From contig VXCM01002184.1 in the NCBI GenBank assembly GCA_014773175.1, positions 1-64,000 on the forward strand: a stretch of DNA of 64,000 nucleotides. Reading direction: 5' to 3'. The translations under genes and the position numbers were made by a program. This document shows, in pieces, positions 47,220 to 59,406 of the stretch (the stretch's first letter is position 1; the number at the start of each line of letters is the position of its first letter). The notes under the pieces were generated by a model. That model was not told where the DNA came from. It worked only from the letters and a program-made list of their open reading frames with translations, and did not search any database. The stretch comes from Lucifuga dentata (taxonomy: Eukaryota > Chordata > Actinopteri > Ophidiiformes > Bythitidae).

Positions 47220-50200
47220 GCATCCAAGCATGTTTTTGTATTTCTGCCAACTGTTCTCCTAATGACTATTTAGCCCTCCAGGGTCAAATGATATTAAAGG
47301 ACCATACCAGTGACTTTGCCTGTTTGAGCCTAATAAACATGACCTGCATACACGTGACATTACTGCCAACCATTTTCTAAAACATATGACTGGAGTGGTA
47401 AATGTTAGAATTATTTTTCCTACCTTCCAGACTGCTATTGTTTTCAGTTCATTCCAGTGCGCTATAAAAATCAAATTGTAGAGAGCTTGAGATAACTGAT
47501 TTATTTATTTATTGGTTTTATTTGGCAGGGACAATGCACATTAATAAACATTCCTGTAAATGTGAATTAGCCAAAAGGCTATTTTTCATCTGTAGTCCCT
47601 GGACAGATGTTAAATAGCCACCCTAAAAGAAGTTTAAAAAAAAAATCTCAAAAAATCGAAAATTAGAAATACAAAAATGTTCTCAAATGGAGAACGTGAT
47701 ATTAAAAATCAAGATACATTCCAATTCATAAAAGAAGACCAACAACAAAAAAAGACAGCAGAAGAGAACACAGTGAGATAGTCCATCACAGCGAACCAAA
47801 CATCTATTAAATTTTTTGTCAAAGTTACTTAATTTACTTAATCCGACAAGGGAGCTACTGTATACTGAAGAAAATGTATGTCTCCGCCAGGGAATATAGT
47901 CCCAGGAGGAAACAGCTTTTATCAGAGAAATTAAAAATGGCCATGCCTCCATGCCTTCTACAATCGTGCTTAAGTGTTGGCAGGCGAAACATTGAATTTC
48001 AAGGTTGGTACATCATCTGAACATTTGATTTTTAAAGATTAGGGGATTTGGCAAAATAACACAAAAACTAAAATGTGCTTTAATGTTTTGGAAAGTGGTT
48101 GGCAGTAACATAAAAAGTATGGGAGTAATATTTATTTGGCTCAAACATGCAAAATCACTGGTATGTCTTTTAATGGTTTTCCAGTTGTATACCAAATTAT
48201 TTTAGATGTGAAAATATAATTGTACTCATCAGTAATTACACTGTTACTGGTCAAAGGGGTGATGCTGACCAATGAGAATTTTGCCCTACTGACTTTTCCT
48301 GCTTTTATACATTTTAAAAAGTTTTAAATTAATGCACTCATTAATTACTAATTTTGTCCTCCCTCCACTTTCCTTAACTTTTCTCTTCCTGCCAGCTGTG
48401 GTGGTGGGTGCGGACAGGGTGGTTGCTAATGGTGATACAGCCAACAAGGTGGGCACATATCAGCTGGCCATTGCTGCTAAGCATCATGGAATTCCATTCT
48501 ACGTGGCGGCACCCAGCACGTCGTGTGACTTGAGTCTGGAGAGCGGCAGAGACATTATTATTGAAGTGCGCCCCCCTGAGGAACTCACCAGTATAAACGG
48601 AGTCGCCATTGCTGCCCCAGGTAAGAGGGAGAAGATGCGGGATGGAATGCTTTTTGTGGCAAAAACTGTCAGACATCTATAGAAACCTGTCAGTTGTGTA
48701 AAATATAATTATAAAATCAGAAGTCAAGTTTATTTGTATCACCCAGTATCTCAATACAGTGATTCAAAGGGCTATACAGACCCACAAATTAACGGCTCCC
48801 GAAGCAGCCCAAGCTCTCTATGAAGACAAGGAAAAACTCTCTAAAACAAACCTTGTTATAACAAAAAAAGTGAAAAAACCTCAGGAGAGGCAATTCAAAG
48901 AGAGAGGAAACTCTCCTCGAATGGTCAGGTCTGCAATAGGAGCTGTAGGTTGAGAAACAGACAAATTACAAAGACATGAAAATGCTGAAACATAGAATAA
49001 AACCATGTAAATAGAAAGAACAAGACAGACTAAAATGGCCCACAGACAAAATAAAAAGAGACAGAGAAAGAGAGGGTGAGAGAGACAGGTGAAAAAAAGG
49101 AAAGAAAACTTTATAGATGTATCAAAACTAACTCGACTGACTGCGAGAACACTAGCTGTGTGCACAGTGAGAAAAGTACGTCTTTAAAAGTCGTTTAAAA
49201 GTGGCCCAAAGACTCCAAGGTGTTAATTTGTCAAATTTTAATCTGCATCTGTATCTGCGCATGCAGTGTTGGAAGTCATGCTGATTGGTTGGTTGCAGTA
49301 ATAATTTTTGTAGAATACCTAAATTCTGACTGGGACCATTAGCGATTTGTAAAAGATGATCTGACTGAAGTGAATCAGACTCACCATCTATCTGTAGCAC
49401 CAGCTTACAATGAAAAGCTGCTGCAGTTGCACAAGGTGCTCAAGATTAATGGTTGTTTGTGTCAAGCTGGCAACATCTTCAAGAATTTGGCAGCAAGTTA
49501 GAGGAAAATGGTATAGAATATAAAAAACAAATGCATTTTTAGGCTCATCAAAATTTGGTGAATATTGAAGAAAAATAAAATATCTGCTTATTTGGAAATG
49601 TGCATGTCTAATAGTGACAGATTCAGGGCATCTAGGGGGCATTCAGGGTGTATTTTGTAAATATGTTTCAGATGACAGCAAAGGGACGATAGGGAAGACA
49701 AGCTGTGATGTAACAAAGCCATCCTCAGTGCAAACCTCGCTGTCTAACACACAGTTATTGAACAAATGTGAACAGTTACTTTGTGAATATAATGAATGCA
49801 CGTAGTAGATATAGTCGTTCCTTTCTTCCCTTTCAGTCTCTAGACAAATTTCTTTTTTGTGACATTTGTATGACAAAGTAGATGAAATAATACACATAAT
49901 TACTTTGTATATTTTATCTGATGTTGCAGTCAATCCTACTCTAAACTATATATCAAAACATTTATGGTGGGGCAACTTTCTACCAAATTTCATTAAAATC
50001 TTTGCACTGGGTTGCTAAATATCCAACAAATAAATGGGACCAAAGACACATCCTCCCTGGTGGCGTAATGACACAGACACAAAGACGTGGAGGAAAGTAG
50101 TGAGTTCAGTGGAGGATTGAGTCAGTGCAGACAATGTCAGGCTCAAAAAGATGGGATGAGTATGTGTGTGTGTGTGTTTTAGTATGTGTGTGAGCTCCTG

Positions 50201-50580
50201 AAAACTGGCTGACTTATATATCTGTTAATTATGTTGTCAGAGAGAAGAGGCACTTGGTGACATCACAGTAATTAAACCAAACTTATTTAATGAGCACACT
50301 GATCCCTGGAGAGGAGGGGAAATGTGGGCACGCTCTTGTTCCCAATATCTGTCATTTCCTGTGACAGCGCTCTTCCTCTTTCATCCATCTTGTAAATCAT
50401 CATCATTATAAGCGATTGTTCTAAGCTGCTTTCTTTGGTTCTGCAGGTATCGAAGTATGGAACCCGGCATTTGATGTGACTCCTCACCAGCTCATCACAG
50501 GAGGCATCATCACAGAACTTGGAGTCTTCCTCCCCTCTGAGCTCCAGGCAGCACTCACCGGACGTCTCACTGCCCTCTAG
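44778..50580 (+). CDS. mri1: Methylthioribose-1-phosphate isomerase
   Basis: Six coding exons, 44778-44909, 45777-46000, 46711-46880, 46997-47173, 48396-48620 and 50447-50580, give 353 aa (human about 369). The enzyme converts 5-methylthioribose-1-phosphate to methylthioribulose-1-phosphate in cytosolic methionine salvage. The whole eIF2B-related isomerase fold is recognisable: N-terminal [18 protein letters not shown], substrate loop [11 protein letters not shown], catalytic Cys in [32 protein letters not shown], catalytic Asp in [20 protein letters not shown], and the C-terminal [19 protein letters not shown]. No key residue is missing. The start codon is the first ATG after the GC-rich leader. 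Introns 4 and 5 hold a MITE and other repeats. In human, MRI1 is next to C19orf53, as here. Confidence 0.96.
46967..46992. repeat. (GT)n microsatellite
   Basis: GT dinucleotides immediately before the acceptor of the fourth mri1 coding exon. Confidence 0.85.
47173..47215. repeat. (GT)n microsatellite at a splice donor
   Basis: A GT repeat of about 20 units begins directly at the donor of the fourth mri1 exon, so many alternative GT donors are available next to the real one. Confidence 0.85.
47294..48173. mobile_element. TTAA-flanked MITE, copy D, with nested insertion
   Basis: The left end TTAAAGGACCATACCAG and a right end with GGCTCAAACATGC and a degenerate terminal TTTTAA match the family. 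This copy is several hundred bases longer than A or E. The extra DNA at about 47500-47790 starts with TTTATTTATTTATTGG and contains GGGACAATGCACATTAAT, so it appears to be another repeat inserted into the MITE. Intronic in mri1. Confidence 0.65.
48722..48958. mobile_element. Dispersed repeat (CAAGTTTATTT...AGAGAGGAAACTCTCCTC family)
   Basis: Ordered blocks TCAAGTTTATTTGTAT, CAAAGGGCTATACAGACCCA, GGAAAAACTCT and CAATAGGAGC recur in the same order at 61567-61800. Two diverged copies in 64 kb indicate an interspersed family. Intronic in mri1; non-coding. Confidence 0.65.
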
Positions 50581-51752
50581 GCCCGCTCAGCCCCACCTGC
50601 TGGTCTGTGTGCGCCACTGCACCTTAACATGACTCACTGAGACTCTCATTTCATCACAACACTAAAGCCATGGTTGTGGTTAAATTTAATTTTGGCAAAT
50701 GCACAGTCATTTTTACATATCAGTGCACACAAAAACGTTCTCTCTCTATTACACACACACATACACTATAGGGACTCCTCTTCTGTTTGTGTCTTCATCA
50801 TCCTGTTCTTCATTCTCATTTGTGCAGGCAGTCCCTCTTTCTAAATGGCTTTGGCAACAACGAACGGCTCCCATGAATTCTATTTGGCAAACAGTTTTGA
50901 TATGTCACAGGTAATTTTTCAGGGCTTCTTCAGCTACAGACTAACTTCTTCTTTTAAACAAATAATCATTTTAATTAGTCATACTTTCTGTTACCACTTG
51001 TAAATATACTTAGCCTAGTAAGTAGTGTGTACATATGTAGAAAACTAACCCTGCTAGTAAAAGGTACTGTTATTTTTAACCAAATATATGGTTACTAAAA
51101 TTAAATTTGACATCAAAATAAAATATGATATTTCTTTTTTTTTGCTTGGTGTAGAAACTTTTGTAGAATAAACAAGCAAAATTTATAGTTCAACTGAAAT
51201 TTCAGTGATATGAAGAATCGTATTTCACTCAGTTTTTTTACCTTCAGTGACAAAAGTTCTCATCCTCTGTAGTCAGCTGAAGCATATTACAATACATGAT
51301 TGTATTTATACCTCATTCCTTGATTTATTTTGTTTTCCTCCACAGAACATACATATAATCATACTTATTTACGCACCATATTGATGTCCACCATACTAGA
51401 AGGACACTCTGTAGGAATGAACTTCTTAAAAAAAAAAAAGAGAGAGAGAGAGTNCCATACTAGAAGGACACTCTGTAGGAATGAACTTCTTAAAAAAAAA
51501 AAAGAGAGAGAGAGAGTACTGGTGTCATTTTCACCATGAAAGCTTCTGCTGTGAACTTGGATATCTGTTTCGGGTCCGAATGTATGTAGTATAAGCTTTG
51601 TTACTAAAGGAATTATTCACCACAAAATGTTAGTTATCTGCTCTGTTTACATGTCAAATGTCACTAAAGTGTGTATGAACAAAAAATGCCCAACTTCTTA
51701 TTCAATGTCAGGCTTCTCCCAAACTCTTAAAGATAACAGCCATGTTTACTGC
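50581..51752. other. mri1 3' region
   Basis: No gene seen. It includes a 63-base duplication around the N at 51454 (51391-51453 and 51455-51517) and several AATAAA-like motifs near 51116, any of which might end mri1 transcripts. Confidence 0.45.
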
Positions 51753-52275
51753 TTAAAGGAACACACCGGTGATCGTGCATGTTTGAGCCTAATGCATACA
51801 ATCCACATACATGTTACTTTACTGACAACAGTTTCCCAAGACATACTATTTTAGCAGTAAATTTTATTTCTACCTTCCAGACTGCTATTGTTTCAGTTCA
51901 TTCTAGTAAAATGAACTTGTAGAGGTTTGAAACACGCTTGAGATATGTAATCCATCACAGCAAACAAGATCTCTGTTAGGCTTTTTGTCTAAGTAAATTT
52001 ATTTCACTAATCCAATACAAAGCTGCACGGAATACAATGTATGTCTCCACCAGGGAATATAGTCCCAGATGAAGATGGCTTTGACAGAGAAATTAAAATG
52101 ATCATCCCTTCTACAATCTTGCATACATTTTAGCAGGTGAAATGCTAAATTTTAAGGGGTGTATACTGAACATTTGATTTTGAAAGACTGGAAATTGTTT
52201 GTCAGCAACGCAACATATATGCGGGTGGTATATATTGGGCTCAAACATGCACAATCGCCAGTATGGTCCTTTTAA
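51753..52275. mobile_element. TTAA-flanked MITE, copy E
   Basis: It begins TTAAAGGAACACACCGG and ends in ATGGTCCTTTTAA, with the inverted GTTTGAGCC / GGCTCAAAC blocks inside the ends. Intergenic between mri1 and the C19orf53 homologue. Confidence 0.75.
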
Positions 52276-52750
52276 AGAGCCTAAAATGTGTCTAATAGTC
52301 AATATATACCTCAGCATCTGTAATGTGGTCCCCACAGCATTCTGCTTGATGCTGTAGGATGTGTGTAACCAGAGCATGTGAGGACATCACAGGAGACATT
52401 AAAGACCCACAGCGTGATTGTTTGGAGTATGCAGTTTCAACAGGCTGGAAGGTGCCATTTTACTTAATTATATTTTATTTGTGATGCCATGGTTTAACTA
52501 ACATCAGCTGTTTAGATGAAGGGAGAGATAATTACAAAGCCTACTGTGTATAATGCTGTTATTATTATAATTAATACTACCAACATCAGAAAGTTTTGAT
52601 GACTCAGTCTGGGATGAACTGTTCCTTTTAGATTGGTGAGGTTTTCTGTCATTACTGTATTGTTTCCATACAAAGCTCTACAGCTAATACATGCGTGATG
52701 CCGCCAATAATCACAATAACATTCAACTCAGATGAGTTTGTGTTTGCTTT

Positions 52751-52846
52751 GGGGGTCAAGGTTCAACTTTATTTGTCTCCAAGGAGAAATTTGGCATGGG
52801 TATCTAATTTCTCATTGGAGACAAATAAAGTTGAACCTTGACCCCC
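52751..52846. repeat. Large near-perfect inverted repeat (hairpin)
   Basis: Arms 52751-52791 and 52806-52846 are each 41 bases and complementary at 40 of 41 positions, around a 14-base loop. The arm contains AACTTTATTTGTCTCC, reminiscent of a common fish repeat end, so this is probably an inverted duplication of a repeat terminus or a very small MITE. Confidence 0.8.
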
Positions 52847-55559
52847 TTGACCCCTTGTTAGGGTTGTGATCAGGGTGTTCTCAGCTAAACAGTCACTTAA
52901 TGCCTTTGTGCTGTCTTCAACATGCCACTGGATTGTTTCGATTCATTACATCTCTTGGGGTAAATGCTGTTTACTCTAGGCAGACAGGGGCCATGTATAT
53001 AAAGTCATTTAGTATGACCTTTGAACTTCACCTTCAGTTCATCTAATATTCCATTCAATAGTTATCCCAGCTGGGTCTATCACTATGAGTATTATACAGA
53101 ATTCTGACACTGCTTGTCTTTGGTGTGAGAGGGTAAAGACAGGGTGAGGACAGCGGAGAGGCTTTTCCTCTGTAGGTATTGGTGGAGACTTTTAGCCTTC
53201 TCATCCATTATTTGACTATTCTCCTTCATGAAGGTGCTGAAACATGATTGTTCACTCAAATGTTGCACTCAGGTTTCAGATCTGAAACCTTGTGGCAACT
53301 ACTGTAATTTTAAAACCTGACAGCCTGGTGTAACAATGACTTGTATTAAACTACAAATGCATATATGTCAGTGTATGTCAATTGCATTGCAAATGTGGCC
53401 CAGTATTTACCTACAGCTCGTACTTGATATCCTTTAAAAACTTTCTAGATTTTAGAACTTGAATTCTGTTGACTGGATGCTGTTGAGATTAACTAAGTAT
53501 TTTCAGGACTCAAAAGTTTTGGTCCTACAATAAATTCCAAATTTTGTTACCTGGTCCTACTTATAACCAGTAGTCCGGTATAAACTGTCAATCACATCAG
53601 TGTTTTGATCAAATTGTTAATCAGCAAACTGTCAGCACATCATTAATGAGAGAAAGTATTTAGCACACTGCATGAAGAGTTGTGACTATCCTCTGCTGCA
53701 TTTTAACAGAAGTACAACATAAACACATTCTGAGAACTTTATTCCGGAAATGTAAAACAAAATCTGTAAAAATTCAAAATTATATCATTGAAAAGCCACC
53801 AAAAATCAAAACAATGTCCTTATGATTAATGTAATTGTAATATTAAATGTTAACTAATTCTCAAACTGTCTTTGTTTTTATCATATAGCCTCTTTGTTAA
53901 TTTCTTAATTAGGGACACAATATCATACAAGTCAAAATTCTGATGTGAAAATGTTAACATCACTAAATCCTAAACAGAATCACTGTCATCTTTATCCTCA
54001 TCCACAAACATGCACACTCTAGTAAAAAAAAAAAAAAAAAAAAANAAAAAAAAAAAAAATAAAAAAATTTGAATACAGGCTGCCTATGTCATTGTCCTGT
54101 AATGTAGTCACTTTTTCAGTTTGACCATCCTCTTCATCTCATTCTCAATTTTCTCATTAAACTTCAACACACCAAGTTGCTGTTACATCAGACACAAGGG
54201 TAAAGTCCAATTGTCTATTTGTTTTGTACAATTGAAGACATCAAGCTAACATTTGGGGGCTAAGAACAGTTTTTCTGACATATGTAGCAACTTTGTGGCA
54301 ATCAGACCTGCACATTATTTCTGCAGAGGTGCAAGATTTTGCTCATTTGTATGCGATAATGATAACTTTGTGGGGTTTTTTTTTTTGTTTGTTTTGTTTT
54401 GTTTTTTTTTTTCATAACATTGTGATTTCTAGCAATTAGACCATTGTTTAGCGCACCACACTGGGGAGGCCTCCTCAACCAAGCACTACCTCCATCTGCC
54501 TACACAGACTGAAACACTGAGATGCATGTACACAAGCACTTCACGTTGCCAGGCTGCTGCAGAATAGTTTGAGATTGCAGAAGCTATAATAATCTGGACT
54601 AAAATTCTACACCAACATTGCTGCAGCTAACAGTGAGGACATTGAGGTCATGTCCTCAGGTTCACATCCGGGGTGTCTCCAGACCCATGACCTTCGAGTA
54701 TTGTGTGAAAACCTTTCCACGACCCTGCTCACCAGTGTCTTGAACCCAAAGTGAACAAAAAAGCTGTAGCAGTGCTTTTAGTTTGCCAAAGTAGCTACTT
54801 TCAAACTGACATGTTATGTGGTTGCTATTATGATGATAGCTGAATTGTTTCTGTATGATGCCATGTTTGTACACCTTGCTTTGGAGAGAGCAGCAAAATA
54901 GTACTATATATAGTACTATATGATGTAAAAAAAAAAAAAAAAAANAAAAAAAAAAAAAAAAAAAGTATCTCACCAACCTCCCCTTGAATCCCAACATTTA
55001 ATCAGGTGCCAAAATTCAGCACTGCTTGTCGTATTTTGTCCACATTGGTTGATTAATCAAAGTAGGCTGCTTGTGCATTATGATTAGTGTGATCTGCAAT
55101 TATCCTGGACGGAGTGTTGTTTGGAAGGCCTCTTTTAAGTGCAAGTATTTTATTGTTCTTATTGATAATCACTTGACTTATTTTAATTTTGCAATGTGGA
55201 AATTGTTCAAACCTGGATTTTTTAAAAAATATATATGGATATGAATATAATGCTGTAAAGTGCAGTCATCAATTAAGAGATTTCTCTTTCACATCAGTAC
55301 AGTAAAAAGAATAAAACCACCATGAAATGAGTTGTTTTTCTCTCATATTCACACATTCTGTCAAAGAGTTCATTGATTGGATTCTTGTGAATATCTCTGT
55401 TATGAATACCTGCATTATTCTATATGTGAGCATACTGGAGAGATTAGGACAAAATAAAAAAAATAATGTTTGAAGACATATGATAGTAAAGATGTGCAAT
55501 AATTTAATATTAATCTTTATTGGCTCTCCATATTATATATCTTAGTTCTCTTGTCTAAA

Positions 55560-55690
55560 TACAGTTGTATGCACAAGTTTGGGCGCCCCTGGGAAAATTA
55601 CAGATTTTGTTGATATTTGAAGTGAAAAGAAGTACTGGGTAAATGCAGCAAAACAGACATTAAAATGGGCTTTTCTTCAAGTATTGATGC
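55560..55690. mobile_element. Probable DNA-transposon-derived repeat fragment
   Basis: ACAGTTGTATGCACAAGTTT, then GGGCGCCCCTGG, then TTTTGTTGATATTTGAAGTG resembles a widespread vertebrate DNA-transposon end (GCAAAAGTTTGGGCACCCC type). The family is recalled from memory and was not searched. Confidence 0.4.
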
Positions 55691-55794
55691 ATGGTTACTT
55701 TTTATTACTACTATTACTACTACTATTCATTAGAGTGTATCCATGTCACTAACCATATTTGATGGTATATTCATGCATCTTGAATGATAAGAAA

Positions 55795-55990
55795 TAACTT
55801 CTAAAAATTCCTGGATCCACCCATGAATCTAGATCCACACCAAAATTTAAAGGGCTCTTCAATGAGCCAAGGCCCCACCCTTTCACCAAGTTTCATCAAA
55901 CTATGTTGATAACTTTTGAATAAACCTGCAAAAAAAACAAAAAACCCTGGGTAAACCAACCAACAGGCATGGGTGAAAACACATACATAC
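55795..55990. mobile_element. Dispersed repeat, diverged
   Basis: On the reverse strand it carries a GTTTGATGAAACTTGGTG block followed by a GGATC-rich block, similar to the family at 27279-27715 and 36731-36925. Heavily diverged. Confidence 0.4.
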
Positions 55991-56176
55991 ATACAAACAA
56001 GGCAATTATTGTCATATATCTGATGTTTTATTATTTTATCAGTGATTGATTTTGCTCTGTCCAAGTAATCCCTCCATATTCTTTGTCTAGTTTGCTAATG
56101 ACAAATGTAAAAGACAAAAAGATGCAGCTATGTTGCTGAAGCAATGAATTAAACGCATTAACACCATTTAACCAGT

Positions 56177-56185
56177 AGATGGCGG
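56177..56185 (+). promoter_or_regulatory. YY1-like motif upstream of the C19orf53 homologue
   Basis: AGATGGCGG, a YY1-type core common in housekeeping promoters, lies 88 bases upstream of the start codon. Confidence 0.35.
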
Positions 56186-56272
56186 TAATGCGACAAACGA
56201 AGATGTGGACCACCCCTAAAAAAAACCACGAGAGAAAACTAGCTGCGTGTTTATTTCCTCCTGCTAGTAAAA

Positions 56273-57623
56273 ATGGCTCAAGGTAAGCAAAAGTTTAAGG
56301 CGCAGAATCCCGGAGCGGCAAAGAAACACCAACAAAACAAACAGAAAGGACCAAAGAAAGGAGGTATGAGACAAATAAACTTACTGTTACCGTCTTTCTT
56401 TGTGATAACGGCTGAAAACTGTTTAGCGAGGCAGCGCCAGCGTGTGGCTATGGCCATGCGGGTTACAGTAACAGTGAAGGAACCGGAGTAGAAACGGTTT
56501 GTCAACAGTTAGGAGATTAAATGTTGAGACGACCAGGTATGACTGAAATGGTGAAGATCTTCCATACTTTTTTAGGAAACCATTTACCCTGATGTGGTTT
56601 GATTTGGGCCCTATAGCTAACCGAGGCAGAGCCACTTTTTAACTATTTTCTTTAATGGAGATATTATTGGTATTCAAGGTACATTCAGGTCTTTTAATAC
56701 TGCTAAATTAAGTGTTCAGTGTTTTCTGACGATGTTACATGTCACTCACTTCAGTAATATCTGAAAACACACCAGAAAAATGCGTTTACATATGATCAGT
56801 TGATAAACACATGAAAATTAATGTTCCTTTCCCCCCCAGCTAAATATAAGCATTTCTCTAAATTAAGAAAAATAAGTATTCGTGTGTTTGCCAGGTGTTT
56901 ATAATTGAAAATACAGAGCTTATCTTTCTTTGTTTACTTCTGGAGACCATGTTGCATGACTTTGACAAACTATTAGAGTAAATTCTCTCAGGCATTGGTC
57001 AAATAATGACATCTATCTCTAATAGGTGGGGTGTGGTTGCCAGTTACCTGCAATGTCATAAAGTACCTTCCATTCTGCTGCTGCCCTGAGTCTCCCTTTT
57101 TTATCACAATTTTTTTTTTTTTTTTAAANTTTTTTTTTTTTTTTTAAATCTGTGATTAATGCATTCAGGGCAATTCTGCTTGCCAGTTGTGATCAATGAT
57201 AAACAGCAGCAGTAGTCTGAAGTCTGAAGGAGTTTTAGCATGACAGTGAAATTCACTTGAATTTTTTTTTCTTTCTAAAGGGAGAGTCATAGCACCTAAG
57301 AAGGCTAAAGTAGTTCAGCAAAGGAAGCTGAAGAAGGTAAGAATTCTGATAAATCACAGCAGAACAGTAGTAAGTTGCCTTTAATGCTGTTAAAAGAAAC
57401 TGACAGTGAATACACCGGAGAACTCTATTAATTTACTAAACATCATCAACCTGAAATCCTCTGCTGTTCCCTGAAGGGTCTAGAGGTTGCCATCAGAAAT
57501 AAGATCGAGCAGGAGGTGACCCAGAAGGCCAGCTCGTCTCTCCACAAGCCACTGAGTGTGCTCAAAGGGTCTGATAGTAAAGGCACCCCAGGAGTAGCCC
57601 GTCCAGGAGCCAGCTCCAAATAG
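56273..57623 (+). CDS. C19orf53 / Leydig cell tumor 10 kDa homologue (UPF0390)
   Basis: Three coding exons, 56273-56363, 57281-57336 and 57477-57623, encode 97 very basic residues (human about 99). It starts MAQGKQKFKAQNPGAAKKHQ, and the central block GRVIAPKKAKVVQQRKLKK followed by IRNKIEQEV and KASSSLHKPLSVLK is the conserved UPF0390 core. The function of this family is poorly defined; the Lys-rich composition suggests nucleic-acid or nucleolar association, which is inference. It lies downstream of mri1 on the same strand, the same neighbour relation as in human 19p13. The Gly-rich C-terminal tail is less conserved. Confidence 0.92.
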
Positions 57624-58710
57624 GAACACACAGCTGCTCACCTGAGTCTCGTGGTATTAATCAGAAAGGACTGTGTTGAAGAAATTATGAGTTACATATT
57701 ATTTTGAAAAATTCAAAATCCAGAAATAGAGCCATTCCCATACAGATCAGAGAAATGCTTACAAACAATTTATTACCAGATAACTTCAAGGAATCTCATC
57801 TGTCTTCTTATTTTCATATTGTTGAAATTCTGTTTCAAAACAGAATGCGTGTAAACTATGACCTTTGTACTGTGCTTTTTGAAATTCCACTAAAATGTGT
57901 ATGACTATGTTTATGAAGACATTATTGTACAGGAAACATTCAATAATGGGAGTAAAATTGGGATAAAAATGACCTTGACATAATGTTTGACTTTTAGTTT
58001 TGGAAAAGTATCAGGAGTTGACAAGGATCTCACACAAGGAGGGTATCATGACAAAATCAAAGATGGAGATCATGGCTCATGCAGGTGTCTATTAACTCTG
58101 TCAATTTCCAATCCAGCCTCTGCATGCTCAAATAAAATGGAAGTGTCTAACGATGATTATTAATTACCATACAAGTTTGGTCATTGTGACTACAAAGTAT
58201 CAAAGGCAGCAACGAAAAGTAAATGTAAGTACAGCATTCAGCCAAAATATGATTCTTGCGTGGAACATGGCTGCTGTCTGTAGCAACAGGAAAGTTCTTC
58301 ATAATGACGTCTTTGTATCTGTGGCATGAAGAGTGAGAGTATTTTCCTCCATTCTTTAGCTAAACTGCAACTTCATGGTTGGGTTGTGTAGTTGAAAAAC
58401 ACTCCACCATTTAGCTTTCACACGTCAACATAGTCATCACGCCATTTGGGTTTGTTTTATGTTTGGATCCATAGCCTGAACATAACCTGCTCCAGAGCAG
58501 ATTAGCTGTCCAGCCTGTTACCATGGAGATGAACAAGCCACTGTCAGATACCTAAAAGTTTTCATAAAGCCTAAAGTTAAGCTTACTAACACTCTGACCT
58601 TCCCATGTAAGGATGTGGAGTACTTTCACATAGGTGCATTGCAGTAGTGTATCCTGCTTGTGTTTGTGTAGTTCTCCCTTTTCTCTGTTGACTGTTCACA
58701 ATGATCTGGG

Positions 58711-58750
<40 letters not shown>

Positions 58751-58775
58751 GTGTGTGCGTGTAANATGATCTGGG

Positions 58776-58815
<40 letters not shown>

Positions 58816-59406
58816 GTGTGTGCGTGTAATTTCTCAAGGCCAGTACATTGCTGTGACTGCTCCTCAAGGTCAGCCCTTGACTTGGTGATTTGTGACTGAG
58901 CACACTAGCCAATAATAAGGCTGAACACTTTTCTTTTTTTTTCAACATGCCCTCTGAGTCTGCTCTGCCAATTAACTTTAGTGTACTATTCAAAAAAAAA
59001 AAATGCTTATATACTTTTNCTGAGTCTGCTCTGCCAATTAACTTTAGTGTACTATTCAAAAAAAAAAAATGCTTATATACTTTTACTATTTATTATGCAA
59101 TAAACACAGTAAATAAGAACCCTTTCATGGGGTATTTATTTAATTCCTTTGTGGATGTCATTTGCAGTTTATGCATTTCAGAGGTAAGGATGCTGTTGCA
59201 TCTATAATTTCTAAATGTTGAGGTGACCTAAGAATATAGACATTTTCCTATAGTTCAGTTACAAACCAAAAATTACAGTGAGCAAGAACAGCGCATGAAA
59301 AACAATTACAAAACCAGCAACTTGTTAAATGTGGTAAAATAGTCTGCATGTCAAACAACAGCAGCTAACACTTCTAAAGCAAGTCGACACTGAGTTTTGG
59401 TCATGT
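57624..59406. other. Intergenic between convergent C19orf53 homologue and RGS gene
   Basis: No gene seen. An AATAAA at 58131-58136 could end the upstream gene, and a minus-strand AATAAA at 59089-59094 could end the RGS gene. It includes (GT)n DNA duplicated around the N at 58765 (58701-58764 and 58766-58829) and a 65-base duplication around the N at 59019 (58954-59018 and 59020-59084). Confidence 0.5.
58717..58829. repeat. (GT)n microsatellite, artificially doubled
   Basis: Two identical GT-rich blocks flank the N at 58765. The duplicated unit begins ATGATCTGGGCTC, so the true locus probably has a single GT tract. Confidence 0.85.

Larger units (their letters stand above)
52276..56149. other. 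Intergenic, no gene recognised
   Basis: About 3.9 kb without a supported gene. It holds the large hairpin at 52751-52846, poly-A tracts with N at 54045 and 54945, a probable Tc1/mariner-type repeat fragment at 55560-55690 and a further dispersed repeat at 55795-55990. Confidence 0.5.

Noticed and set aside
49388..49642. 84-codon minus-strand frame inside an mri1 intron
   Set aside because: No protein similarity seen; the mri1 gene on the other strand explains the region.
58517..58531. Second X-box-like site, GTTACCATGGAGATG
   Set aside because: Only the left half fits the RFX consensus well; too weak to call.
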